From CAZPUR01 sp964589815 (lineage in GTDB: Bacteria; Patescibacteriota; Microgenomatia; UBA1400): a DNA stretch of 64,000 nucleotides. Made by a program: the position numbers and the translations under genes. This document shows, piece after piece, positions 42,091 to 50,597 of this stretch. Numbering within the stretch: position 1 is the stretch's first letter; every line of letters begins with the position of its first letter. The DNA lies in NCBI GenBank assembly GCA_964589815.1, contig CAZPUR010000001.1, positions 1-64,000 of the forward strand, read 5' to 3'. The notes below the pieces were generated by a model, which worked only from the letters and a program-made list of their open reading frames with translations, made no database searches and was not told the origin of the DNA.

Positions 42091-44127
42091 GTGGCCAGAC
42101 CAAAAACAACTACTCAGATTAAAAAAATTAAAAAACGCGATGGACGGATTGTTGCCTTTAATGTCCAAAATATTGAAAGAGCCATTTGGCTGGCAGCCAA
42201 AGCGGCTGGAGGCAAAGATAGAAAAAGAGCCAAGTATTTGGCTGGCTTAGTGGTTAAAGAACTGGAAAAAAGATTTAACAAAACCATTATTCCTGAGGTG
42301 GAACAGGTTCAGGATATCGTAGAGAAGATTTTACTTAAAAGAGGTCATGAAAAAACCTACAGGGCTTTTACTTTGTATCGCGACCTTCATGGTAAACTGA
42401 GAGACATCTCTTCTTTGGTTGATTCCGATGAGTTGATTCAAAAATACTTAGATAAATCTATCTGGCTGGTGAAAGAAAATGCCAATATGACCTATTCTCT
42501 GCAGGGCCTAAATAATCATGTGGCCTCAATCTTGTCCTCTAATTTTTGGCTTAATAAAATTTATCCTCGTTCAGTTCGTAAAGCCCATTTATATGGCGAC
42601 CTTCATATTCACGACTTAGCTCTGCTGAGTGCTTATTGCACAGGCTGGGATTTAAGAGATTTTTTAATTCGCGGTTTTGGCGGTGTACCTGGAAAAATTC
42701 ATTCAGCTCCGCCCAAACATTTTACTACTGCTTTAGGCCAACTAGTTAATTTCTTTTATACCCTTCAAGGAGAAGTGGCAGGAGCGGTAGCCGTAGCTAA
42801 TTTTGATACTTATTTGGCTCCTTTTATCCGCTATGACAAATTAAACTACAAACAGGTGAAACAAGCGATGCAAGAATTTTTATACAATATGAATGTTCCC
42901 ACTCGAGTGGGCTTTCAAACCCCATTTACTAACGTTACTTTAGATTTAACTCCTCCTAAAACAGTAGGGAAAGAGGTGGTTATTATTGCTGGTAAACCAG
43001 TTAAGGCTAAATACAAGAGCTTTCAGCAAGAAATGGACATTTTTAATCAAGCTTTTGCCGAAGTGATGAGTGAAGGTGATGCTCACGGCAGGGTTTTCAC
43101 TTTCCCCATTCCTACTTATTCTATTACTCAAGATTTCAATTGGGATAATCCGGTTTTAAAACCGGTGTTTGAAATGACTAGAAAATACGGCATTCCTTAT
43201 TGGGCGAACTATGTTAATTCAGATATGGAGCCCGATGACGCTCGGAGTATGTGTTGCCGACTGAGGCTTGATAATAGGATTTTAAGAAAACGGGGTGGTT
43301 TGTTTGCCGCCAATCCTCTCACGGGGGCAGTGGGAGTGGTGACCATTAATCTGCCTAGAATTGGCTTTTTAGCCCGAGATAAAAGAGACTTTTTCCGGCG
43401 CTTAAATCGGCTGATGAGAATTAGTCGAGACTCCTTATTAATTAAAAGAAAAACCGTGGAAGAGTTTACTGAAAAAGGCCTTTATCCATACTGTAAGTAT
43501 TACCTATCTGACGTTAAAAGTAGAACCGGTCAGTATTGGGCCAATCATTTTAACACCATTGGCATTAATGGCATGAATGAAGCTTTGATAAATTTTTTAG
43601 GTAAAAGCATTACTGATCCAGAAGCCAAAGCCTTAGCCTTAGAAATAATGAATTTTATGAGAAAAAGAATTTTGCAATATCAAAGGTCAACGGGTCAACT
43701 GTTTAACTTGGAAGCCACGCCAGCAGAAGGGACCTCTTACCGTTTTGCCAGGATTGATAAAGAAAGATATCCGGAAATTGAAGTTGCCAATGAAAAAGAC
43801 TTAGGCAAAGACGGAATTGAACCTTTTTATACTAATTCTACTCATCCGCCCGTCCAGTGGACGGATGATATTTTTGAAGTCCTAGACCATCAGGATGAAT
43901 TGCAGGCCAAATATAATGGCGGCACGGTTTTACATGGTTTTTTAGGAGAAAGCTTGACCGATATTAAATCAGTGAAGCAGTTAATTAGAAAGATCGCAGA
44001 GAATTATCATTTACCTTATTTTACTTTAACCCCGACTTTTTCTATTTGTCCCAGACATGGTTATTTAACTGGTGAACATAAATATTGTCCCAAATGTGAT
44101 GAGGAAATAGGGTATAAAGGGAAATAA
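42091..44127 (+). CDS. nrdD: anaerobic ribonucleotide reductase, catalytic part without glycyl-radical tail
   Basis: 678 aa, GTG start with CGGAGGG ribosome site 4-10 bases upstream. It reduces NTPs to dNTPs. ATP cone at about 10-100 (KKRDGRIVAFNVQNIERAIW); catalytic barrel with SAYCTGWDLRDFLIRGFGG and the active-site region RSMCCRLRLD (near 385); zinc-site segment ICPRHGYLTGEHKYCPKC at the end. The protein stops at EEIGYKGK, before the RVxGYxRP glycyl-radical motif that every class III enzyme needs. That tail is a separate gene at 44207. nrdG is not in this window. Confidence 0.95.
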   Translation: MARPKTTTQIKKIKKRDGRIVAFNVQNIERAIWLAAKAAGGKDRKRAKYLAGLVVKELEKRFNKTIIPEVEQVQDIVEKILLKRGHEKTYRAFTLYRDLHGKLRDISSLVDSDELIQKYLDKSIWLVKENANMTYSLQGLNNHVASILSSNFWLNKIYPRSVRKAHLYGDLHIHDLALLSAYCTGWDLRDFLIRGFGGVPGKIHSAPPKHFTTALGQLVNFFYTLQGEVAGAVAVANFDTYLAPFIRYDKLNYKQVKQAMQEFLYNMNVPTRVGFQTPFTNVTLDLTPPKTVGKEVVIIAGKPVKAKYKSFQQEMDIFNQAFAEVMSEGDAHGRVFTFPIPTYSITQDFNWDNPVLKPVFEMTRKYGIPYWANYVNSDMEPDDARSMCCRLRLDNRILRKRGGLFAANPLTGAVGVVTINLPRIGFLARDKRDFFRRLNRLMRISRDSLLIKRKTVEEFTEKGLYPYCKYYLSDVKSRTGQYWANHFNTIGINGMNEALINFLGKSITDPEAKALALEIMNFMRKRILQYQRSTGQLFNLEATPAEGTSYRFARIDKERYPEIEVANEKDLGKDGIEPFYTNSTHPPVQWTDDIFEVLDHQDELQAKYNGGTVLHGFLGESLTDIKSVKQLIRKIAENYHLPYFTLTPTFSICPRHGYLTGEHKYCPKCDEEIGYKGK

Positions 44128-44137
44128 GAAATAAGCT

Positions 44138-44168
44138 TCCCGCAGAGCGGAATCATCCTCTGGATGAC
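44138..44168. repeat. 30-bp composite palindromic repeat between nrdD and its tail
   Basis: TCCCGCAGAGCGGAATC followed by ATCCTCTGGATGA, the intergenic copy of the repeat found inside the PBP gene (27958). It sits 10 bases after the nrdD stop and occupies much of the 79-bp gap. Confidence 0.7.
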
Positions 44169-44206
44169 AAAAAATTATTGAGTTATGAGTAAAGAAAGGA
44201 GGGGAG

Positions 44207-44341
44207 ATGAAAAAGAATAAGAAAAAGAGAACTCTTTGCGAAGTCTATTCTCGTATAGTTGGATATCTGCGCCCGGTGAGCCAATGGAATCCAGGAAAGG
44301 AGGCAGAGTTTTATAAGAGAAAAACTTACAAAGTAAAGTAA
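44207..44341 (+). CDS. glycyl-radical domain of class III ribonucleotide reductase, separate gene
   Basis: 44 aa, too short for usual gene finders. After a basic start comes CEVYSRIVGYLRPVSQWNPG, then KEAEFYKRKTYKV: the exact C-terminal glycyl-radical motif of NrdD, with the radical glycine at residue 19 (VGY). It has its own ATG and a strong AAAGGAGGGGAG ribosome site 3-15 bases upstream. Together with the 42091 gene it makes one complete NrdD in two chains, presumably assembled non-covalently, as stand-alone YfiD replaces the damaged tail of pyruvate formate-lyase. Sequencing error seems unlikely because the gap has stops in all frames and a ribosome site. Confidence 0.88.
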   Translation: MKKNKKKRTLCEVYSRIVGYLRPVSQWNPGKEAEFYKRKTYKVK

Positions 44342-44725
44342 TTTTCAGCGTTTAGCGCCTAGAAATTAGCGTTTAGTTAATTGATAACTAGACGCTAGAT
44401 GCTATTCTCTAATAACTGATGAAGATTGGTGGTCTTCCCGCCAGAATTTTTTGAGTGCTCACAACTGCTTATCCAGCTGTGTTCGCCTCGGGAAAATTCA
44501 GGCGGGTAAGCGTTATTTATAACAGTCTTTTTTCAGATTTTTGCAAAAAGAAAAAAGATTTTAGAAAGTAGAAAGGGCGAATTGGGTTTTACAGAAATTC
44601 AGGCCACAGAATTGTTTAGATCCTGAGTTTTTGAAGATTAGACCTTATTCTTCTCAATAAATGCAAAATATATTAAAATCAGTTCAGAGAGTTTTGCCCA
44701 AAACTAAACTGCGTGGGGTAAATTA
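44342..44725. other. intergenic region with hairpins and a repeat
   Basis: 384 bp without a protein gene. A 14-bp-arm hairpin (TTAGCGTTTAGTTA / TAACTAGACGCTAG) lies at 44367-44398; it could end the nrdD transcript, but no T-run follows. The B-type structured repeat follows at 44434-44510. From 44511 to 44690 it is A-rich with no clear signal, and AAATATATTAAAAT near 44668-44680 could be part of the maf promoter. Confidence 0.5.
44434..44510. repeat. structured repeat B-type, copy 2
   Basis: Complete cruciform: CTTCCCGCCAGAATTTT at the 5' end pairs with GGAAAATTCAGGCGGGTAAG at the 3' end; inside, GAGTGC pairs with GCCTC around the hairpin CACAACTG-CTTATC-CAGCTGTG. Copy 1 is at 33242-33316 before guaB. 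Confidence 0.65.
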
Positions 44726-45343
44726 ATGCAGATTATTTTAGCTTCAGCATCGGCCAGAAGAAAGGACCTTCTTCAGTCCTTAGGTTTAGATTTTAAAATC
44801 ATAGGGAGCGGCATTAATGAGAGGCTTTTGGAAAAGAAAATTAAAGACCCCAAAAAGTTGGCTATGGCCATTGCCCTATCTAAGGCTCAAGCAGCTAAAG
44901 AGAGAATTAAAAAGAAAGATTTTTTAATTATTGCGGCGGATACTTTTGTCGTCCTGCAGAGCAGGATTATAGGCAAGCCTAAGAATAGAAAAGAAGCAGA
45001 ACAGATGCTTGAGAGACTGAGTCATAAAACTCATCAAGTATTAACAGGGTTGGTCTTAATAGATAGTAAAGGAAGAGAAAAGAGGAGTTTAGTCATTACC
45101 GAAGTTAGATTTAGGAAGTTGAATAAAAAGGAGATAAAAGACTATTTGGATACCAGTGTTTATTTAGATAGGGCTGGGGCTTATGGCATCCAAGATAGAA
45201 AATGTGATTTTGTAAAAAATTATCAAGGAAGTTATACTAATATTGTAGGGTTACCCTTAGAAGAACTCAAAAGGTGTTTAAAAAGTTTTGATGTAAAGCC
45301 CGCCCTGACTCGGCGAGGCAAAGGAGGTGATCAGTTATGGTAA
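44726..45343 (+). CDS. maf: Maf-family nucleotide pyrophosphatase
   Basis: 205 aa. It starts with ILASASARRKDLLQSLGLDF (the Maf S-x-S-P/A-R-R substrate loop); IIAADTFVVLQSRIIGKPKNRKEA near 72 carries the catalytic Asp (AADT) and GKP; GAYGIQDRKCDFVKNYQGSYTNIVGLPLE near 152 is the family C-terminal signature. Maf proteins hydrolyse noncanonical or pyrimidine NTPs and have been linked to septum control. The last seven bases overlap the RDD gene. Confidence 0.93.
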   Translation: MQIILASASARRKDLLQSLGLDFKIIGSGINERLLEKKIKDPKKLAMAIALSKAQAAKERIKKKDFLIIAADTFVVLQSRIIGKPKNRKEAEQMLERLSHKTHQVLTGLVLIDSKGREKRSLVITEVRFRKLNKKEIKDYLDTSVYLDRAGAYGIQDRKCDFVKNYQGSYTNIVGLPLEELKRCLKSFDVKPALTRRGKGGDQLW

Positions 45344-45720
45344 ATAAAAAATATGCTGGTTTTGGAGTCAGGTTTGTGGCAACCTTAATTGACGGGATTA
45401 TTTTAATAATAGCCCAACGGTTTTTAGTTAAGATAATACCTTTTTTCCGTCGGGGGATATTCAGTAGTTTAACCGGAGCCCTCTATTTCATTCTGCTTTG
45501 GGTTAACTGGAATGGCCAAACCGTTGGCAAAAGGGCCATGGGTATTAAAGTAGTTAAGGAAAACGGCAAGGCCTTAGACTATAAAGAAGCAGTTTTAAGG
45601 TATTTAGGCTATATTGTTTCTGCCATTCCTTTATGTTTAGGCTTTTTTTGGGTTTTGGCTGATGATAAGAAACAGGGTTGGCATGATAAAATTGCTAAAA
45701 CTTTGGTGGTTAAGGAGTGA
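45337..45720 (+). CDS. RDD-family membrane protein
   Basis: 127 aa with three to four hydrophobic segments. The RDD domain opens AGFGVRFVATLIDGIILIIAQ (Arg and two Asp typical) and ends WHDKIAKTLVV, which fits the family end 'WHDRxAxTxVV'. RDD proteins are membrane proteins of mostly unknown transport role; some act as sodium/proton antiporters. AAAGGAGGTGA lies 7 bases before the ATG, inside maf, so translation is coupled. Confidence 0.88.
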   Translation: MVNKKYAGFGVRFVATLIDGIILIIAQRFLVKIIPFFRRGIFSSLTGALYFILLWVNWNGQTVGKRAMGIKVVKENGKALDYKEAVLRYLGYIVSAIPLCLGFFWVLADDKKQGWHDKIAKTLVVKE

Positions 45721-45902
45721 TTTGGTAGATAAGAATTGAGTTGCTGGTTTATAAGTATAAGAACAGCAGACTAGTATGGGCTAAATAAAAAGTTGAGATA
45801 TAATAAAAAAGGGAATTGCAAAATTGAACCGAAGAGTTATAATTAGAATTGATACTCCTTTGGTGTGTATTTTTTATTTGTAAACAAGAAAGCCAGTAAA
45901 AA

Positions 45903-47339
45903 ATGATTAAAACCAAAACGATTGCTACTCTTGGGCCGGCCTGTGATTCTGAAAAGATGATCGCGGAAATGATCAGGGCCGGCGTCTCTATTTTTCGCTT
46001 TAATACCAAGCACGGAACCCTAGAATGGCATGGAGATAGAATTGATCGAGTCAGAAAAGTAGCCAAAAGATTAGCTAAACCAGTGGCTATTTTAGTTGAT
46101 TTGAAAGGGCCGGAGTTAAGGGTAGGTGGTTTTGAGGGTCAAATAAGACTAGTCAAGGGCAAACTGATTTCTTTTACAGAGACAGGAAAAGAAGATGATA
46201 AAGAAAACATTACCGTTGAAGGATTAAGCTCAATTAAAGGTTTAAAACCAGACCACACCATTTATCTTGATGACGGCTATTTAGAGACTAAAGTGGTCGA
46301 AATTTCCAAAGATAGAAAGAAAGTAGTCACTAAAGTGGTTGAGGGTGGTTTGTTAAAGAGCAATAAGGGGATTAATTTTCCAGCGACTGATTTAGACCTA
46401 CCTTCTTTAATTAAAAGAGATTTAGAGTTTATTTCTATGCCAGCCAAGAGAGATATTGATTTTTTTGGTTATTCTTTTGTGAGAAATAGAAAAGATATGC
46501 TTGAGTTAAAAAATGCCATTAGAAAGCAGGGTTTAAATGCCCAAATAATTGCTAAAATAGAAACCAAACAAGCAATTACCAATTTTGAAGAGATTATTGA
46601 AGAAGCCGATGGGGTTATGGTTGCCAGGGGAGATTTAGGCATAGAAGCGCCTTTGGAAAAAGTGCCTTATTATCAAAAAATAATCATCAAACGTTGCCGC
46701 GAGTTAGCCAAACCAGTCATTGTAGCGACGCAAATGTTGGAGTCAATGATTCAAAAGCCGCGGCCGACCAGAGCCGAAGTAGCTGATGTTGCCAATGCAG
46801 TTTATGATGCCGCTGATTGTACCATGCTTTCCGCAGAAAGCGCCAGCGGCCGTTTTCCCTTAAAGGCGGTTCAGATTATGAGGAGAATCATTGGTTTTAT
46901 TGAAAAACATAGAGAGGCTCCCAAAATAGAATTTGAACCCCACGACCTATCTGAAGTGATGACATTTTCTGCCTATAAGATTGCTCAAAATAAACACTCC
47001 TTGCATTTTTTAAAACAATTAAAGCTAAAATGCTTTGTGGTTTTTACTGATACAGGTAAGACCGCCAGATATTTAGCCCGTTTGCGGCCGCCAATTCCCA
47101 TTATTGCCTTAACTCAAGAGAAAACAACAAGAGACCAGCTTTGTTTAGCTTATGGCGTGCGGCCGGTTTATTATAGATTTCCTCAAAATAAAGCCACCAT
47201 TAGGTCAACTAAAACAGCCTTAATGTTTTTAAAGAAAAAAAGGCTTTTGAAAAAAGGTGACCGAGTAGTGACCATTTATGGTAGACAATGGGGTGTGTCC
47301 GGGCAAACCAACACTATTAGATTAGAAGAAATAGGGTAA
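45903..47339 (+). CDS. pyk: pyruvate kinase
   Basis: 478 aa. It makes pyruvate and ATP from phosphoenolpyruvate. Motifs: TKTIATLGPACDS (start), VDLKGPELRVGGF (near 64), the active-site IIAKIETKQAITNFEEIIEEADGVMVARGDLG segments (near 215) and VIVATQMLESMIQKPRPTRAEVADVANAV (near 272). The FNTKHG loop replaces the usual NFSHG, and MLSAESA replaces MLSGETA, so it is divergent but complete. The C-terminal allosteric domain is present. A TATAAT-like TATAATAAAA precedes it at 45795-45805. Confidence 0.96.
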   Translation: MIKTKTIATLGPACDSEKMIAEMIRAGVSIFRFNTKHGTLEWHGDRIDRVRKVAKRLAKPVAILVDLKGPELRVGGFEGQIRLVKGKLISFTETGKEDDKENITVEGLSSIKGLKPDHTIYLDDGYLETKVVEISKDRKKVVTKVVEGGLLKSNKGINFPATDLDLPSLIKRDLEFISMPAKRDIDFFGYSFVRNRKDMLELKNAIRKQGLNAQIIAKIETKQAITNFEEIIEEADGVMVARGDLGIEAPLEKVPYYQKIIIKRCRELAKPVIVATQMLESMIQKPRPTRAEVADVANAVYDAADCTMLSAESASGRFPLKAVQIMRRIIGFIEKHREAPKIEFEPHDLSEVMTFSAYKIAQNKHSLHFLKQLKLKCFVVFTDTGKTARYLARLRPPIPIIALTQEKTTRDQLCLAYGVRPVYYRFPQNKATIRSTKTALMFLKKKRLLKKGDRVVTIYGRQWGVSGQTNTIRLEEIG

Positions 47340-47456
47340 ATTAATTATTTCAGAACTCAAATGTCAAATGTCAAAATCATATGTCAAATCTAAAAACTAA
47401 TAAAAGATTTAAAGTTTTAAGATTTAGATTTCAGTTTTGAGATTTGAGATATTTTT

Positions 47457-48716
47457 ATGAAAATAAAAAACATTTATGCGAGGGAGATTTTGGATTCTAA
47501 AGGTCATCCTACGGTAGAGGCAGAGGTAACTTTGGCAGACGGAACGATGGCTTTAGGCCAAGTTCCTTCTGGGGCCTCCACTGGCAGTACCGAAGCTTTA
47601 GAGCTTAGAGACGGAGATCCCAAAAGGTATGGCGGTAAAGGGGTTTTAAAAGCAGTTGAAAATATTAAAACCAAAATTAAAGATGTTTTGGTAGGCGAAG
47701 ATGCTTATGATCAAAAAAAGATTGATCAGTTAATGATTAAAGCCGACGGAACAGAAGATAAATCTAAGTTGGGAGGCAATGCTATTATTAGCGTTTCTAT
47801 GGCTGTTTGCCGAGCCGCCGCCAGATCTCAAAAAATTCCTTTATACCAGTACTTTGGTCAATTGCAAGGCAATAAAAAATTTGAGTTGCCCCAACCTATG
47901 ATTCTCATCTTGGAAGGCGGCAAACATGGCAATTGGTCAACCGACTGTCAAGAATATTTTGTCATTCCTCAAAAAGATAAATTTAACAGTTTTAGCGAGA
48001 GATTAAGAGTGGGTTCAGAGATTTTCCATAGTTTGGAGAAAATTTTAGATGCTAAAGGTTATGCTGTAGGCGTAGGTTATGAGGGCGCTTTTATGCCTAA
48101 AGAGCTTAAATCAAATGAAGAGGCTTTCCAATTGATGGTTCAAGCCACAGAAAAAGCGGGCTATAAATTGCCAGATCAAGTAGTTTTAGGACTGGATGCC
48201 GCTGCTTCAGAGTTTTTTGAAAACGGACATTATGTTTTAAAAAGCGAAGGGGGAACCAAGTTAAGTCCAAGAGAATGGACGCAGAAAATTATTGAATGGA
48301 CTAAAAAATATCCTATTTGGTCAATGGAAGATATGCATGGAGAAGAAGATTGGGAAGAGTGGGTATATTTTACCAAGCAGGTGGGAGATAAAATTCAGAT
48401 AGTGGGAGACGATCTTTTGACCACCAATGTTAAAAGGATTCAAAAAGCGATTGATCAAAAAGCGGTTAATAGCGTTTTGATTAAACTCAACCAGATTGGG
48501 ACGGTTACCGAAACCATAGAGGCGATTAAATTATCTGATCAGGCCGGATATACGACCGTTGTTTCTCATCGGGGCGGCGAAACCAATGATGATATGATTG
48601 CAGATTTAGTCGTCGGCAGTACTTCTTGGCAATCAAAATTCGGCGGGCCAGACAGGGGAGAAAGAGTAGCTAAATACAACCGTTTATTAAGAATTGAAGA
48701 AAAATTAACCGCTTAA
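47457..48716 (+). CDS. eno: enolase
   Basis: 419 aa. It converts 2-phosphoglycerate to phosphoenolpyruvate. Motifs: AREILDSKGHPTVEAEV, VPSGASTGSTEALELRD (near 36), GGKHGNWSTDCQEYFVIP (near 153, with the conserved His), MEDMHGEEDWE and IVGDDLLTTNVKRIQ (metal Asp), SVLIKLNQIGTVTETIEAI (catalytic Lys) and VVSHRGGETNDDMIADL. Several positions are nonstandard (usual SHRSGE), typical of a divergent CPR enolase. The intergenic region upstream is AT-rich with repeated TCAAATGTCAAA. Confidence 0.95.
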   Translation: MKIKNIYAREILDSKGHPTVEAEVTLADGTMALGQVPSGASTGSTEALELRDGDPKRYGGKGVLKAVENIKTKIKDVLVGEDAYDQKKIDQLMIKADGTEDKSKLGGNAIISVSMAVCRAAARSQKIPLYQYFGQLQGNKKFELPQPMILILEGGKHGNWSTDCQEYFVIPQKDKFNSFSERLRVGSEIFHSLEKILDAKGYAVGVGYEGAFMPKELKSNEEAFQLMVQATEKAGYKLPDQVVLGLDAAASEFFENGHYVLKSEGGTKLSPREWTQKIIEWTKKYPIWSMEDMHGEEDWEEWVYFTKQVGDKIQIVGDDLLTTNVKRIQKAIDQKAVNSVLIKLNQIGTVTETIEAIKLSDQAGYTTVVSHRGGETNDDMIADLVVGSTSWQSKFGGPDRGERVAKYNRLLRIEEKLTA

Positions 48717-48720
48717 ATTT

Positions 48721-49926
48721 ATGAAAAAGATTGTTTTTATTGTTTGTGATGGGTTAGGAGATCGGCCGATCAAAGAATTAGGCGGAAAAACACCACTAGG
48801 AGCGGCCAAAACTCCTAACTTAGACCGCTTAGCTCAAGAAGGCATTTGTGGTACCTTAATTGCCATTGATAAAAAAACCTATCCAGAAAGTCATACGGCC
48901 CATCTAGGTTTATTTGGTTATAATCCTAAAGTTTATGCGATTGGCAGAGGCCCGTTTGAAGTAGCTGGAATTAATATGGAACTTAAACCAGGCGATGTTT
49001 GTTTTCGAGCCAATATGGGCACAGTTGATGAAAAATTGATCATTATTGATCGTCGGGCAGGCAGAATTGAGGATACTTCAGAATATACTCAGCTTTTTAA
49101 TAAAACGGTAATTGATGGAGTCACCTTTTTATTAAAAAAAGCGACTGCCTACCGTGTGGGTTTAGTAATGAGGGGCAAAAGTCTAAGCGCTAATATTACT
49201 GATGGTGATCCTCATAAGGTAGGGGAAAAGGTTTTAAAAGTAAAACCCAAAGATGAGACTCAAGAAGCCAAGTTTACGGCAAGAGTTTTAAATAAATTTT
49301 TGGCTCAGGCTTATGAAAAATTAAAACAATTACCCTCTAATAAAATCAGAGAAAAAGAAGGGAAATTTCCCGCTAACTATTTTTTGGTCAGAGGAGCTGG
49401 GGTTTATCCTCAAATTCCTTCTTTTCAAGAAAAATATGGTTTAAAAGCAGCCTGCATTGCTGGCGCCGGACTTTACAAAGGAATTGGCAGGGTTTTAGGG
49501 ATGAAGGTGATAGAAGTTAAAGGCGCTACCGGCAAACCAGACACTAATCTTAAAGCCAAAGTTAATAAAATGCTTGAGTTTTACCAAGACTTCGACTTCT
49601 TTTTTGTTCATTTTAAAGCGACTGACAGTCTGGGTGAAGATGGCAACTGGCAAGGTAAAAAAGACTTTATTGAGAAAAAAATTGATCCAGCAGTCAAACC
49701 CCTGTTTAGTCTTCAAGATGCTTTGGTAGTGGTGACGGCTGATCATTCCAGTCCCTGCATTTTAAAAGATCACAGTACTGACCCGGTGCCTTTGCTTATT
49801 TGGGGAAAAGGAATAAAAGCAGATAGAGTAGCACATTTTGGCGAAAGAGAATGTAGAAAAGGCAGCTTGGGACTGATTAAAGGGATAGAGCTGATGCCAA
49901 AAGTTATGAAGTTTTCAAAGATTTGA
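48721..49926 (+). CDS. apgM: 2,3-bisphosphoglycerate-independent phosphoglycerate mutase, archaeal type
   Basis: 401 aa. It interconverts 3- and 2-phosphoglycerate. Alkaline-phosphatase fold: KKIVFIVCDGLGDRPIKELGG (metal Asp at the start), AAKTPNLDRLAQEG, YPESHTAHLGLFGYNP with the predicted nucleophile Ser, and late metal ligands in VVTADHSSPCILKDHSTDPVP. Archaeal-type enzymes of about 400 residues are common in CPR and archaea. It follows eno by 4 bp, so eno-apgM form one unit, near pyk. Confidence 0.95.
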   Translation: MKKIVFIVCDGLGDRPIKELGGKTPLGAAKTPNLDRLAQEGICGTLIAIDKKTYPESHTAHLGLFGYNPKVYAIGRGPFEVAGINMELKPGDVCFRANMGTVDEKLIIIDRRAGRIEDTSEYTQLFNKTVIDGVTFLLKKATAYRVGLVMRGKSLSANITDGDPHKVGEKVLKVKPKDETQEAKFTARVLNKFLAQAYEKLKQLPSNKIREKEGKFPANYFLVRGAGVYPQIPSFQEKYGLKAACIAGAGLYKGIGRVLGMKVIEVKGATGKPDTNLKAKVNKMLEFYQDFDFFFVHFKATDSLGEDGNWQGKKDFIEKKIDPAVKPLFSLQDALVVVTADHSSPCILKDHSTDPVPLLIWGKGIKADRVAHFGERECRKGSLGLIKGIELMPKVMKFSKI

Positions 49927-49986
49927 TCTTCTTTTTCTTCTTTTATCTAACTTTATCTAACTTCAGGATTGTGTTATTATTTTTAT

Positions 49987-50589
49987 ATGACAGACCAGTC
50001 AGCCCAAGACCAATCCCAACGTTCTGCGGGATCCCAAGATCAGCAAAATACCTCAGCTTCGGTCCAACCGACCGTCAGATCAACTCCAGCGCAGGCAGAC
50101 CAGAGCCAAGCGGCTGCAGTCCAACCACAGCCTCTGCAACCTTATCCGCCTTTATCCAAGGAAGAAAAGGAAGCCATTGGTTCTTTATATAAAGAGGCCG
50201 GACCAACCGGAGTAGTGGAGCAAAAAGAATTTAAGCCGCCGGCTGAGGTTAAAGAATGGGTAACTGAAGTTAAAAAAGAAGAGGCGATTAAACTGCCGGT
50301 GCCAGTAGAGGATGAATACGGCGCCATTTTAATGGAATCAGCCAGGCCCAGCAAGCCTAAAATTGTTTTGCCTTTGGACGATCAAGGAATTAAGCAGGGA
50401 TTAAAGAAAAGAGTGGTTGAATCTTTTAGATGGCTGGTAGAATGGTGTATGAGGGTGATAAAGATGTTTCCGGGCAGAGTGGCTTACCAAAAGCCGCAAG
50501 CAGGCACCAAACAGCAAACAAGCCTGCCTGCCGGCAGGCAAGGTACTAATAACCAAAATACCAATGATCAAAAAGTTCAGCCCACTTGA
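49987..50589 (+). CDS. disordered Gln/Pro-rich protein upstream of the VirB4-like ATPase
   Basis: 200 aa. The first 60 residues are Gln/Ser/Ala/Pro-rich and disordered; the middle (LSKEEKEAIGSLYKEAG, EEAIKLPVPVEDEYGAI) and the helical part ending VVESFRWLVEWCMRVIKMFPG look folded. The tail SLPAGRQGTNN is encoded by a GCCTGCC palindromic repeat (50522). It likely works with the next gene, which it abuts. TATTAT lies 9-14 bases before the ATG, so a leaderless start is likely; the in-frame GTG at 49969 is rejected. Confidence 0.6.
   Translation: MTDQSAQDQSQRSAGSQDQQNTSASVQPTVRSTPAQADQSQAAAVQPQPLQPYPPLSKEEKEAIGSLYKEAGPTGVVEQKEFKPPAEVKEWVTEVKKEEAIKLPVPVEDEYGAILMESARPSKPKIVLPLDDQGIKQGLKKRVVESFRWLVEWCMRVIKMFPGRVAYQKPQAGTKQQTSLPAGRQGTNNQNTNDQKVQPT
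50522..50540. repeat. GCCTGCC/GGCAGGC palindrome within a coding region
   Basis: GCCTGCCTGCCGGCAGGCA is a near-perfect palindrome that encodes LPAGRQ, a tail motif that such repeats create in many CPR proteins. Confidence 0.65.
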
Positions 50590-50597
50590 GATTATTT

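Noticed and set aside
44128..44206. Frameshift error joining nrdD and its tail
   Set aside because: The gap has stops in every frame, a known repeat and a strong ribosome site; a single indel cannot join the parts.
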